Assembly (NCBI GenBank): GCA_021808195.1
Contig: JAKBCE010000002.1
Span: forward strand, 62,001 to 126,000
DNA from: Pseudomonadota bacterium
Lineage (GTDB): Bacteria; Pseudomonadota; Gammaproteobacteria; Steroidobacterales; Steroidobacteraceae
Reading direction: 5' to 3'
Length of the DNA: 64,000 bases
Both the position numbers and the translations under genes were made by a program. Positions 51,648-64,000 of the stretch are shown here, piece by piece (position 1 is the stretch's first letter; each line of letters starts with the position of its first letter). A model generated the notes under the pieces. That model ran no database searches, was not told the origin of the DNA, and was given only the letters and a program-made list of their open reading frames with translations.

Positions 51648-52366
51648 CAGCGGGGCAACTCCGGAGCCTTCAACGCCGGCTCATAGCGATTGTCGTGCCG
51701 GATCACCTTGGGCGCGAGCACCCGCGGCACGATGCTCACCGGCTCGTACACCACGCGCTTCTTTTCCGGGTCATAGCGCGTCTCGACATTACCGATCAGC
51801 GGGAAATCCTTGCGGAACGGGTGACCGATGAAGCCGTAGTCGGTGAGGATTCGGCGCAAATCCGGGTGCCCGCGGAACATGATGCCAAACAGGTCGAACG
51901 CCTCGCGTTCGAACCAGTTGGCACTTGCCCACACCTCGACCACCGAATCCACCACCGGCTCGCTCGTCTGCGGACAGAGCACGCGTAGCGTGAGGCGGGT
52001 GTTGTGGGTGATCGACAGCAGCTGGTAGACGACCGCAAAGCGCCCGGGCATGTCCGGATCCGGGGGCGCACTTGCCTGCCGTCCGCGACTGAAGCCCGTA
52101 CGGGTCGCGCCCGCGGTGAGCCACTCTTCGCGTCCGTAGTGCAGGTAGTCGACGCCGGCGACGTCAATCAACATCTCGAAACGCAGCTCCTGGGTATCCC
52201 GCAGCGCCCGGCACACGCTCAGCAGCTCGGCCGGCTCGACCTCGAAGGCGAGATCTTCCGGCAGCGAGGGCAGGCGCCGCACGCCGCTCACGCGCTCCTC
52301 GATCAGATGGGCCAGCACTTCGATTGCAGCGCCGGTGCCGTCCGGCTGGGCGGTGGATTGTTCCAT
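51647..52366 (-). CDS. nuoC: NADH-quinone oxidoreductase subunit C
   Basis: A 239-residue peripheral-arm subunit (30-kDa class). The family signature is [20 protein letters not shown] followed by [20 protein letters not shown]. It is a structural subunit next to NuoD. A variable loop at about 85-105 (Arg/Pro-rich) is a little longer than usual. ATG 52366 is 3 bp after the nuoB stop. Confidence 0.96.
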   Translation of the reverse strand: MEQSTAQPDGTGAAIEVLAHLIEERVSGVRRLPSLPEDLAFEVEPAELLSVCRALRDTQELRFEMLIDVAGVDYLHYGREEWLTAGATRTGFSRGRQASAPPDPDMPGRFAVVYQLLSITHNTRLTLRVLCPQTSEPVVDSVVEVWASANWFEREAFDLFGIMFRGHPDLRRILTDYGFIGHPFRKDFPLIGNVETRYDPEKKRVVYEPVSIVPRVLAPKVIRHDNRYEPALKAPELPR

Positions 52367-52369
52367 GGT

Positions 52370-52858
52370 CTACCTGGCGATGGTGCTGGTGCGCGCGATC
52401 TTCTTCTGCAGCTGGATGATGCCGTATACCAACGCCTCGGCCGTCGGTGGACACCCCGGCACGTACACATCGACCGGCACGACCCGATCGCAGCCGCGCA
52501 CGACCGCATAGGAATAGTGGTAGTAGCCGCCGCCGTTGGCGCACGAGCCCATCGAGATGACCCAGCGGGGCTCGGCCATCTGGTCGTACACCTTGCGCAG
52601 CGCCGGGGCCATCTTGTTGACCAGCGTGCCGGCCACGATCATCACGTCGGACTGGCGCGGACTCGGGCGAAACACCACCCCGAAGCGGTCGAGGTCATAG
52701 CGGGATGCGCCCGCGTGCATCATTTCTACTGCGCAACAGGCCAGACCGAAGGTCATCGGCCAGAGCGAACCGGTGCGCGCCCAGTTGAGCAGATTGTCCA
52801 CCTGGGTGGTGAGAAAGCCCCGCTGGGCGAAGCCCTCGGCTTCTTGTGTCAATCCCAC
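52370..52858 (-). CDS. nuoB: NADH-quinone oxidoreductase subunit B
   Basis: A 162-residue subunit carrying cluster N2, the last electron donor to quinone. The adjacent ligand cysteines are in [12 protein letters not shown], with the others in [10 protein letters not shown] and [15 protein letters not shown]. The frame is open far upstream but that part is the shadow of nuoA. GTG 52858, with GGGG eight bases upstream, gives the standard family length and overlaps nuoA by 10 bp; TTG 52852 is a less likely alternative. Confidence 0.95.
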   Translation of the reverse strand: MGLTQEAEGFAQRGFLTTQVDNLLNWARTGSLWPMTFGLACCAVEMMHAGASRYDLDRFGVVFRPSPRQSDVMIVAGTLVNKMAPALRKVYDQMAEPRWVISMGSCANGGGYYHYSYAVVRGCDRVVPVDVYVPGCPPTAEALVYGIIQLQKKIARTSTIAR

Positions 52859-53217
52859 TCGAGCGCCCCTTTCTTCCATTCGTAGATGAAGCCCACGGTC
52901 AGGATGCCGAGAAACACCACCATCGCGATCAGTCCCGCGACGCCGATCGTCCCGAGCGCCACCGCCCACGGGAAGAGGAAAACGATCTCGAGGTCGAAAA
53001 CGATGAACAGGATCGCGACCAGGTAGTAGCGCACGTCGAACTTCATGCGGCTGTCCTCGAACGCCTCGAAGCCGCACTCGTAAGATGACAGTTTGTCCTG
53101 GTCGGCCGGCGCGCGCGAGAAGAAGCGGCCGATGGTGGTGCCCAGAACCAGCAGCACCATCGCCACCGCCGTCGCGATGGCGAGAAAAATCAGAATCGGC
53201 AAATAATTGTTCAGCAT
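52849..53217 (-). CDS. nuoA: NADH-quinone oxidoreductase subunit A
   Basis: A 122-residue three-helix membrane subunit, first gene of the nuo operon. [20 protein letters not shown] is the conserved loop with the Cys that senses the active/deactive transition in other species, and [20 protein letters not shown] the second helix. ATG 53217 has GGAAG upstream; the frame opens at 53310. A 3' extension overlaps the nuoB start. An intrinsic terminator ends only 27 bp before this ATG, so expression depends on read-through or a promoter inside that short space. Confidence 0.96.
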   Translation of the reverse strand: MLNNYLPILIFLAIATAVAMVLLVLGTTIGRFFSRAPADQDKLSSYECGFEAFEDSRMKFDVRYYLVAILFIVFDLEIVFLFPWAVALGTIGVAGLIAMVVFLGILTVGFIYEWKKGALEWD

Positions 53218-53244
53218 GCTTCCATCGCCTGAGCAAAGCCACGG

Positions 53245-53271
53245 AAAAAAAGAAGCCCCTTTCGGCGCCTC
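53245..53271 (-). terminator. Intrinsic terminator between tRNA-Leu and nuoA
   Basis: On the minus strand GAGGCGCC and GGGGCTTC pair around a GAAA tetraloop with one mismatch and one G-T wobble, followed at once by a T-tract of seven (53251-53245). This is the only textbook Rho-independent terminator seen in the window. It would end the tRNA transcript, or act as a leader attenuator of nuo. Confidence 0.7.
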
Positions 53272-53312
53272 CCCTCCGAAGCTGCGCATTGTAGCAGCGC
53301 ACGAAAACAATT

Positions 53313-53397
53313 TGGTGCCGACGGTCGGATTCGAACCGACACGCCTTGCGGCGCTAGCCCCTCAAGCTAGTGTGTCTACCAATTCCACCACGTCGGC
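53313..53397 (-). tRNA. leuU: tRNA-Leu (anticodon GAG)
   Basis: An 85-nt tRNA with encoded CCA. The acceptor arms GCCGACG and CGTCGGC pair fully. The anticodon stem CTAGC/GCTAG encloses TTGAGGG, giving anticodon GAG (reads CUC/CUU). A long variable arm (CGCCGCAAGGCGT) identifies it as class II, and the T-arm contains GGTTCGAATCC. Position behind secG is the same as leuU in E. coli. Confidence 0.95.
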
Positions 53398-53440
53398 AAC
53401 ATCAATCAATCATCACCGCAGCGCGCCTGCGCGCGCCACT

Positions 53441-53809
53441 TCACGGAGTCTGAGTCGGCGTTTTGCCGCCTGCGGGTTTGGCCGCGTTTTGCGGCGCACC
53501 GGTCACCGCCGGCGCCTTCGGGGCCGCAGTATGCACCTGGCCGGCGATATCAAGAATGGTCTTCTGATGCGCATGCGAGCGGGTGCTGAGATATGTCAAC
53601 GCCACGCTGTTGAGCATGAAGATCGCCGCGAACACAGCCGTGGCCCGCGACAACGCCGTGGTGGCGCCGCGCGCGCCGAACACCGTGCCCGATGCCCCCG
53701 CGCCGAAGCCCGCGCCGGCATCCGCGCCCTGTCCGTGCTGCAGCATCACCAGGATGATGATGCACACCCCGGCAATCAGCTGAACAACCAATAAGAAACC
53801 ATGCAGCAT
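53441..53809 (-). CDS. secG: Preprotein translocase subunit SecG
   Basis: A 122-residue inner-membrane protein that assists SecYEG in protein export. Two membrane segments are visible (LLVVQLIAGVCIIILVMLQ and TAVFAAIFMLNSVALTYLS), separated by the family motif GQGADAGAGFGAGASGTVFG. The C-terminal tail (about 35 residues) is Pro/Ala/Lys-rich and variable. ATG 53809 lies 13 bp after the tpiA stop and has no clear ribosome site, suggesting coupling to tpiA. Confidence 0.95.
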   Translation of the reverse strand: MLHGFLLVVQLIAGVCIIILVMLQHGQGADAGAGFGAGASGTVFGARGATTALSRATAVFAAIFMLNSVALTYLSTRSHAHQKTILDIAGQVHTAAPKAPAVTGAPQNAAKPAGGKTPTQTP

Positions 53810-53822
53810 AATTAAAAACCGA

Positions 53823-54581
53823 TCAGCGCGACCCGCATGCCGCGAGGATCGCGAGAAATTCCTCCGCATTGAGTGACGCGCCGCCGACCAAACCTCCGTC
53901 GACGTCCGGCTGTGCAAACAGCTCGGCCGCGTTGCTCGCCTTGACGCTGCCGCCGTATAGAACGCGGGTCGCCTCTGCTATTTTAGCATCCCGCTCGCCT
54001 ATGCGCTCACGAATGAACGCATGCACCGCCTGAGCCTGCTGCGGCGTCGCCGTGCGCCCGGTGCCAATCGCCCAGATCGGCTCGTACGCGACAATTGCCG
54101 ATTCCAACGCGCCGACCCCGCACAAATCCAGCACCACGTCGAGCTGGCGGGCCACCACCTGCTCGGTCCGGCCGCTCTCGCGCTCCTCCAGATGCTCACC
54201 CACGCACAGGATCGGCACCAGCGACTTGGCCTGGGCCGCGGCGAATTTCCGTGCCACCAGCTGATCGTCCTCGTGATAGAGCCAACGGCGCTCGGAGTGA
54301 CCCACGAGCACGTGGCTGCAACCCACGTCCTTCAGCATCCCGGCTGCGACTTCCCCGGTAAAGGCCCCCTGCGCCTCGGCGCATACGCTCTGTGCGCCCA
54401 TTCCGATGGGCGAGTCGCGCAACAATCGACCGACTTCCTGCAGATACACAAACGGCGGGAAAACCAGGCACTCGGCACCTGCCCGTCCGGGGTGCCCGGC
54501 AAGCAGTTCCTCGATCAGACGCGCGTTATCCGCACGCGTCCCGTGCATCTTCCAGTTTCCGGCTACGATGGGGCGGCGCAT
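53823..54581 (-). CDS. tpiA: Triosephosphate isomerase
   Basis: A 252-residue glycolytic enzyme interconverting dihydroxyacetone phosphate and glyceraldehyde 3-phosphate. RPIVAGNWKMHG holds the substrate-binding Asn and Lys11, HVLVGHSERR the catalytic His, and VAYEPIWAIGTG the catalytic Glu; YGGSVKASNA and DGGLVGGASL form the phosphate site. ATG 54581 is preceded by GAGGTCGGGAA. Normal length. It lies between glmM and secG, as in Pseudomonas and Xanthomonas. Confidence 0.97.
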   Translation of the reverse strand: MRRPIVAGNWKMHGTRADNARLIEELLAGHPGRAGAECLVFPPFVYLQEVGRLLRDSPIGMGAQSVCAEAQGAFTGEVAAGMLKDVGCSHVLVGHSERRWLYHEDDQLVARKFAAAQAKSLVPILCVGEHLEERESGRTEQVVARQLDVVLDLCGVGALESAIVAYEPIWAIGTGRTATPQQAQAVHAFIRERIGERDAKIAEATRVLYGGSVKASNAAELFAQPDVDGGLVGGASLNAEEFLAILAACGSR

Positions 54582-54660
54582 GCGCGATTCCCGACCTCGA
54601 ACGGGGGCGCGATGATAGCGGCGCATCCCCCGTCGCGCAACGCAGACCGTGCGCCGGGCC

Positions 54661-55995
54661 TCAGCCGGCGGCGGCCCGCACCGCCTCGGCAAGCTCGGCC
54701 GCAGCCGCCCGGGCGCTCGTCTCCTCTCGACCCTCGACCATCACGCGAATGAGCGGCTCGGTCCCCGAGGCTCGCAGCACCACCCGGCCGCTGCCACCGA
54801 GACGCTGCTCGATGCGCCGGACAGCCTCGCTCACGGCGGGCACCTGCGCCGGATCGAACCGCTCGGCGACCCGCACGTTGAGCAGCACCTGCGGGAACTT
54901 GCGCATCGGCGCGGCGAGCTCGGCCAGCGAGCGGCCGCTCGTGCGCATGATCGCGAGCACCTGAAGAGCGCTCACCAGGCCATCGCCGGTGGTGGTCTTG
55001 TCGAGGCACAGAATATGACCGGAGGTCTCCCCTCCGAGCGTGCCGCCGCATTCACGCAGCAGCGAGAGCACGTGGCGGTCGCCCACCGCGGCGCGCCGGA
55101 ATTCGATACCGCACTCTTGCAGCGCAACCTCGAGCCCGAGATTGCTCATCACCGTACCGACCACCGGAGCGGCCAACTCACCGGCCTGCTGGCGTGCCCG
55201 CGCGATGATGTAGAGCAACTGATCGCCATCGACGATCCGCCCGAGATGATCAACCAGCATAACCCGGTCCCCATCGCCATCGAGCGCGACCCCCACATGG
55301 GCGCGCACTCCGGGCACGGTGAGCTGCAGCAGTTCCGGGTGCAGCGAGCCGCAACCATCGTTGATGTTGCGGCCATTGGGCGAGCAGCCCACCGGCACGA
55401 TCTCCGCACCGAGATCGGCCAGGATGCGCGGGCCGACTTTGTAAGCGGCCCCATTGGCGCAATCGATGACGATCTTCAGCCCCTCCAGATCGATTCCCGC
55501 GGGCAGCGTGCTGGCGCAGAAGTCCTGATAGTGCGTACGTGAGCGATCGACGCGCATCGCCCGCCCGAGGCTGCGCGAGCAGCGCGTGAGCACCGGCTGG
55601 TCGAGCTCGGCTTCGATGCGCGCCTCAAGCTCATCGGAAAGCTTGCCGCCCTGCCCGTCGAAGAACTTGATGCCGTTGTCATCGAAGGGGTTGTGCGAGG
55701 CACTGATCACCACCCCGAAATCGCACTCGAAGCGGCGCGTCATGTACGCGATGCCCGGGGTGGGCAGCGGCCCGATCAGCATCACGTTCACGCCCGCGGC
55801 GACGAAACCCGCCTCCAGGGCCGACTCGAACATATAGCCCGAGACACGCGTGTCCTTACCGATCAGCACCGTGCCACCCTCGGGGGCGAGCACCCGCCCC
55901 GCCGCGCTCGCCAGGCGCAACGCAAAATCCACCGTCATGGGATCCTCTCCCACCCGGCCCCGGACCCCATCCGTCCCAAAGAACCGGCGGCTCAC
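54661..55995 (-). CDS. glmM: Phosphoglucosamine mutase
   Basis: A 444-residue enzyme converting glucosamine 6-phosphate to glucosamine 1-phosphate for peptidoglycan and lipopolysaccharide. RRFFGTDGVRG opens the protein; the phosphoserine is Ser100 in VVISASHNPFDDNG; the metal loop is ALDGDGDRVMLVD; ETSGHILCLD and RASGTEPLIRVMVEG complete the sugar- and phosphate-binding loops. GTG 55995 gives the standard family start and length, with AGG seven bases upstream; the frame stays open to 56157. The start overlaps the stop of a 37-codon ORF (GTGA), so its translation may be coupled to that ORF. Confidence 0.95.
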   Translation of the reverse strand: MSRRFFGTDGVRGRVGEDPMTVDFALRLASAAGRVLAPEGGTVLIGKDTRVSGYMFESALEAGFVAAGVNVMLIGPLPTPGIAYMTRRFECDFGVVISASHNPFDDNGIKFFDGQGGKLSDELEARIEAELDQPVLTRCSRSLGRAMRVDRSRTHYQDFCASTLPAGIDLEGLKIVIDCANGAAYKVGPRILADLGAEIVPVGCSPNGRNINDGCGSLHPELLQLTVPGVRAHVGVALDGDGDRVMLVDHLGRIVDGDQLLYIIARARQQAGELAAPVVGTVMSNLGLEVALQECGIEFRRAAVGDRHVLSLLRECGGTLGGETSGHILCLDKTTTGDGLVSALQVLAIMRTSGRSLAELAAPMRKFPQVLLNVRVAERFDPAQVPAVSEAVRRIEQRLGGSGRVVLRASGTEPLIRVMVEGREETSARAAAAELAEAVRAAAG

Positions 55996-56105
55996 GCGCA
56001 CACCTGCACGAGGGCCGGCGCACATCCGCGCGCCGCGTTGCAATCCGCCCACTCGCCCGCCGCCACCGCGGCGGTCTCGGCCGTTCCGGAGTCTGTCCTG
56101 TTCAT
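55992..56105 (-). CDS. Possible 37-residue leader ORF coupled to glmM
   Basis: A short ORF (ATG 56105, GAGG eight bases upstream) encodes 37 residues with three cysteines (ADCNAARGC near the middle, VCA at the end). Its TGA overlaps the glmM GTG start as GTGA, the usual geometry of translational coupling. No homology is recognised; it could be a regulatory leader, a short protein, or chance in GC-rich DNA. Confidence 0.35.
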   Translation of the reverse strand: MNRTDSGTAETAAVAAGEWADCNAARGCAPALVQVCA

Positions 56106-56505
56106 GGGGTGCGCCTCGCTCTGCCTCAGGGTTCTCGCTGTGCGGATTATCGGCCATCGACTCTACGGCAGGCCAGTGAGGCCCTCCCAGCTGGGACGCA
56201 GTTCCTAGGCGCAGCGGCCCGTTGTGCGCCGCGCCCCGGGGTGCCCGGCGAGCGCCTCACTCGGCGCGTTCCCTCGATCGAAGTCGGTGCCGACGGATGC
56301 CGTGCCGCACCCGCCCGGCTGCAACCACATTTGCCATCAGAGGGGCCGGATCGCGCCGCTCACGAACACCGCTTCAGCGCAGAGCCGAGCGGGCGTTTTA
56401 TTCTGGCGCGCCGGGCTGGAACCGACGTCGCTGCCGGGCCGTACGATCCACCCCTTGCGCCAGCGCAGCCCGCGGATAGCGCACCATCCAGAGGGGCGAG
56501 CAGAC
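55996..56505. other. Unusually long folP-glmM spacer
   Basis: These 510 bp separate two genes that are usually adjacent or nearly so. Apart from the 37-codon ORF at its glmM end I see no gene. An inverted repeat CTGGCGC/GCGCCAG (56403-56409 and 56457-56463) encloses a T-arm-like stem-loop but not a full tRNA. GAGCGGGCGTTTTA (plus strand, near 56388) is a weak terminator-like run. Confidence 0.4.
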
Positions 56506-57354
56506 TCACTCACTCAGAGCGGCGTGCTCGCGCACCGCTGTCAGCACCTTCAGCGCATCCACTGTGGCAGCCACGTCATGTACGCGCAGAATGCGCGCCC
56601 CGTTCGCAGCGGCAATCAACGCCGCGGCGACACTGGCGTGCACGCGCTCGGCGGGAGGCTTGCCGGTCAGCCTCCCGAGCATCGATTTGCGCGACAGTCC
56701 GGCGAGAATCGGCAGGCCATCGATGCTCAGTTCCGACAGACGGCTGAGCAACGTGAGGTTGTGCTCGAGCGTCTTGCCGAACCCGAAACCCGGGTCGAGC
56801 ACGATGCGCTCATCGGCGATCCCGGCGGCGCGACACGCCTCGACCCGCTGCGCGAGAAAGGCCCGCACTTCAGCCACGACGTCCGTGTAGTGTGGCGCAA
56901 GCTGCATGGTGCGCGGCTCGCCCTGCATGTGCATCAGACAGACCGCACAACCGGTCTCTGCCGCCGCCGCGAGCGCCCCAGGCGCGCGCAGCGCATACAC
57001 GTCGTTGATCAGATGCGCGCCGGCGGCGGCCGCGGCGCGCATGACCTCGGGCTTGCTCGTATCGACGGAAAAGACGGCTCGACTGCTCGAGTGCAGAGAC
57101 TTCAGCAACGGCAGCACGCGCCGCAACTCCTCCTCGGCCGCCACGGGCGCCGCGCCCGGACGGGTCGACTCCCCACCCAGATCAATGATCGCCGCCCCTT
57201 GCGACTCGATTTCCGCCGCACGCACCTGGGCTTGATCGGGATCGAGGTAGCGACCACCGTCGGAAAACGAATCCGGCGTGAGATTGAGCACGCCCATGAC
57301 GAGCGGACGCTGCAGATCGAGCGTCCGCCCGGGACAGCGCAGCACTGCACTCAC
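56506..57354 (-). CDS. folP: Dihydropteroate synthase
   Basis: A 282-residue folate-pathway enzyme joining p-aminobenzoate to the pterin pyrophosphate; target of sulfonamides. MGVLNLTPDSFSDGGRYLD is the first signature, IIDLGGESTRPGA the second, followed by FSVDTSKPEVM, HLINDVYAL, DPGFGFGKTLEHN and GLSRKSMLG. GTG 57354 with GGTGG upstream is preferred; a GTG at 57372 would add six residues without a ribosome site. It lies 51 bp after ftsH. Normal length. Confidence 0.95.
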   Translation of the reverse strand: MSAVLRCPGRTLDLQRPLVMGVLNLTPDSFSDGGRYLDPDQAQVRAAEIESQGAAIIDLGGESTRPGAAPVAAEEELRRVLPLLKSLHSSSRAVFSVDTSKPEVMRAAAAAGAHLINDVYALRAPGALAAAAETGCAVCLMHMQGEPRTMQLAPHYTDVVAEVRAFLAQRVEACRAAGIADERIVLDPGFGFGKTLEHNLTLLSRLSELSIDGLPILAGLSRKSMLGRLTGKPPAERVHASVAAALIAAANGARILRVHDVAATVDALKVLTAVREHAALSE

Positions 57355-57405
57355 CGCTTTACCACCCGGCACAGCAGGCGCGCCGGCCCGCGGCTCGGGC
57401 TCGGC

Positions 57406-59313
<1,908 letters not shown>

Positions 59314-59325
59314 TACACTAGCACG

Positions 59326-59952
59326 CTACACCAAGCGGAAGTCCTTAGCCAGCAGATAGACCTCGGGGCTGCGAGCCCGCGAGGCTTCGGGCTTCACCAG
59401 CCGCACCTTGCCGAACCGGCTGCGAGCCTCGCGCACCAGCGCCTCGAAGCCGGCGCCCTGAAACACCTTGATCAGGGCGCCACCGCCGTCCTTCAAGACC
59501 CGGCCGGCCATATCGAGCGCCAGCTCGGCCAGATACATCGAGCGAGGTTGGTCCACCGCATCGATACCGCTCATGGCCGGCGCCATGTCCGAGAGCACCC
59601 AGTCGACTTGCCGTTCGGGCAACAGCGCCAGGATGCCCTCGAAGATCTCGGCCTCGCGAAAATCCCCCTGTACGAACTCGACGCCCTCGAGTGACTCCAT
59701 CGGCAGGATGTCGGTGGCGACGACCCGTCCGCTGCGGCCCAGTCGGCGACGCGCGTACTGGCTCCAGGCACCGGGGGCTGCACCGAGATCCAGGCAGATC
59801 GCGCCAGATCGCAGCATTTTTTCGCGCGTATCGATCTCTTCGAGCTTAAATACCGCCCGTGAACGCCAGCCTTCGGCCTGCGCCCGTTTCACGTACGGAT
59901 CGGAAAAGTGCTCCTGGAGCCACCGTCCGCTGCTTTTGGACCGCTTCGCCAT
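59326..59952 (-). CDS. rlmE: 23S rRNA 2'-O-methyltransferase RlmE
   Basis: A 208-residue SAM-dependent methyltransferase modifying U2552 of 23S rRNA, also called FtsJ/RrmJ. Motifs: [20 protein letters not shown] at the N-terminus; [18 protein letters not shown] is the SAM-binding loop; [19 protein letters not shown] and SPEVYLLAK supply the catalytic K-D-K-E residues. ATG 59952 gives the standard start; the upstream frame overlaps the divergent yhbY. Only 22 bp separate the two starts. It is cotranscribed with ftsH. Confidence 0.95.
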   Translation of the reverse strand: MAKRSKSSGRWLQEHFSDPYVKRAQAEGWRSRAVFKLEEIDTREKMLRSGAICLDLGAAPGAWSQYARRRLGRSGRVVATDILPMESLEGVEFVQGDFREAEIFEGILALLPERQVDWVLSDMAPAMSGIDAVDQPRSMYLAELALDMAGRVLKDGGGALIKVFQGAGFEALVREARSRFGKVRLVKPEASRARSPEVYLLAKDFRLV

Positions 59953-59961
59953 GTGAGTCTG

Positions 59962-59967
59962 TACAAT
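59962..59967 (+). promoter_or_regulatory. Candidate -10 giving a near-leaderless yhbY transcript
   Basis: TACAAT ends 7 bp before the yhbY ATG, so a transcript from it would start at or beside the initiation codon. No clear -35 is seen at the right distance (TTGGAC is 20 bp away). The spacer to the divergent rlmE start is only 22 bp. Confidence 0.25.
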
Positions 59968-59974
59968 TCCGGCG

Positions 59975-60286
59975 ATGTCACCCGCAATGAACCTGACCGA
60001 ACGGCAACGCCGGCACCTGCGTGGCCTGGCGCACGCGCTGAAGCCCGTCATCCGTGTGGGCAATGCCGGTCTCACCGAAGCGGTCGCCCGGGAGACGGAC
60101 CGAGCCCTCACCGATCACGAGCTGATCAAGGTCAAGGCACCCGGCGGCGACCGTGAGGCACGTGACGCGCTGTTCACGCAGCTCGCCGAGCGCACGGGCA
60201 GCGCGCTGGTGCACCGCATCGGCAACGTCGCTGCGCTCTACCGACCACGGTCGGATGTGCCGCGCATCGTGATTCCCGGCGACTGA
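59975..60286 (+). CDS. yhbY: YhbY-type (CRM-domain) RNA-binding protein
   Basis: A 103-residue CRM-domain protein that associates with pre-50S ribosomal particles. Blocks: [39 protein letters not shown] with the glycine-rich GNAG loop, and [17 protein letters not shown] 59975 is used; an ATG at 59987 is possible. It is divergent from rlmE and converges on greA with a 4-bp gap, a conserved neighbourhood in gammaproteobacteria. Confidence 0.93.
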   Translation: MSPAMNLTERQRRHLRGLAHALKPVIRVGNAGLTEAVARETDRALTDHELIKVKAPGGDREARDALFTQLAERTGSALVHRIGNVAALYRPRSDVPRIVIPGD

Positions 60287-60290
60287 GCCG

Positions 60291-60760
60291 CTATTCGAAT
60301 CGCACCTCGACGATCTCGAAGGAACGGATGCCGCCTGGAGCGGCCACATCCACCACATCGCCCTCGGACTTACCGACCAGCGCACGCGCGATCGGGGAGC
60401 CGATCGAGATGCGCCCGGCGCCGATATCGGCCTCGTCCTCGCCGACCACCTGATAGACGACGTGGCTGCCCTCCTCGTCCTCGAGCTTCACCACGGCGCC
60501 GAACACCACTCTGCCGTTCTTTGGCAGCGTGCTCGGATCGATCACCTCGGCATTGGCGAGCTTCGCTTCGATCTCGCGGATCCGCCCCTCGATGAAACTC
60601 TGCTGCTCGCGCGCCGCGTGGTATTCGGCGTTCTCCGACAGATCCCCGTGGCTGCGCGCCTCGGCGATCGCCTTGATCACGGCCGGCCGCGCCTCGCTCT
60701 TCAGACGCTTCAACTCGGCCCGCAGCGCCTCGGCGCCGCGCAGTGTCATGGGGGTCCGCT

Positions 60761-60764
<4 letters not shown>
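60291..60764 (-). CDS. greA: Transcription elongation factor GreA
   Basis: A 157-residue factor that rescues backtracked RNA polymerase by stimulating transcript cleavage. The N-terminal coiled coil shows [20 protein letters not shown] with the acidic tip residues, and the C-terminal domain has the FKBP-like [19 protein letters not shown] block. ATG 60764 overlaps the carB stop by 4 bp (ATGA), so the two are translationally coupled. Normal length. Confidence 0.97.
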
Positions 60765-63988
<3,224 letters not shown>

Positions 63989-64000
63989 TTCAACAGTCTC

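Noticed and set aside
52859..53302. N-terminal extension of nuoB
   Set aside because: The open frame upstream of 52858 overlaps nuoA in another frame and is Arg/Gly-rich nonsense; NuoB normally starts where the GTG is.
55996..56157. Extended GlmM N-terminus
   Set aside because: The frame is open to an ATG at 56157, but the extra 54 residues are unlike any GlmM and the family start falls at GTG 55995.
56403..56463. tRNA gene or tRNA remnant in the folP-glmM spacer
   Set aside because: A 7-bp acceptor-like stem and a T-arm-like hairpin exist, but the element is only 61 nt, the T-loop reads TTCCAGC rather than TTCRANY, and no D-arm or anticodon arm is present.

Overview
The window reads as one uninterrupted stretch of a high-GC gammaproteobacterial chromosome. 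The right half carries a housekeeping order seen in this class: carB-greA, then yhbY diverging from rlmE-ftsH-folP-glmM-tpiA-secG, a tRNA-Leu(GAG), and a complete 14-gene nuoA-N operon directly behind the tRNA. That order, together with a FecI/FecR/TonB-receptor locus with a very large receptor, a MASE4 sensor kinase and a xyl-box-like operator, points to a relative of Xanthomonadales, Nevskiales or Steroidobacterales. The placement is inferred from gene order and family content; no species is claimed.

Layout. Positions 77-4890 hold two divergent secreted phosphoesterases, one of them fused to a beta-propeller, with a Pho-box-like repeat between them. Positions 4974-9593 hold an HD-domain protein, two multi-spanning DoxX-like membrane proteins and an orphan MASE4 histidine kinase. 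OsmC follows. Positions 10197-16695 form a hemicellulose module: GH3 beta-xylosidase/glucosidase on one strand and GH51 arabinofuranosidase plus a type-B carboxylesterase on the other, sharing a divergent promoter with a LacI-type palindrome. Positions 16753-18048 hold a beta-class GST and an acetyltransferase. Positions 18141-22414 (minus) hold a PLC-type phosphoesterase, a di-haem cytochrome c peroxidase and an AniA-class copper nitrite reductase. Positions 22754-24268 hold a TVP38/DedA membrane protein and a family 2 glycosyltransferase. Positions 24395-31012 hold a TonB-dependent receptor with FecR and a FecI-type sigma factor, next to a 2-hydroxycarboxylate (citrate/malate) symporter. Positions 31139-34469 hold an MBL hydrolase, a heptosyltransferase-like enzyme, a His/Trp/Gly repeat protein and an unrecognised protein. 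Positions 34782-38823 hold a small basic secreted protein, the tyrosine-catabolic genes fahA and hmgA with a divergent MarR regulator, and a small anchored protein.

From 38858 to 63988 the window is conserved housekeeping sequence: respiratory complex I, tRNA-Leu, secG, tpiA, glmM, folP, ftsH, rlmE, yhbY, greA and carB. Points that break the usual pattern are an intrinsic terminator squeezed between tRNA-Leu and nuoA, a 510-bp gap before glmM holding a 37-codon ORF that overlaps the glmM start, and only 22 bp separating the divergent rlmE and yhbY.

I see no CRISPR array, insertion sequence, prophage or clear pseudogene. Convergent genes are often separated by perfect GC-rich hairpins without a U-tract. 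No wholly new system is evident. The best candidates for new regulation are the Pho-box-like site, the xyl-box-like operator, the MarR palindrome at hmgA, the glmM leader ORF and the nuo leader terminator.
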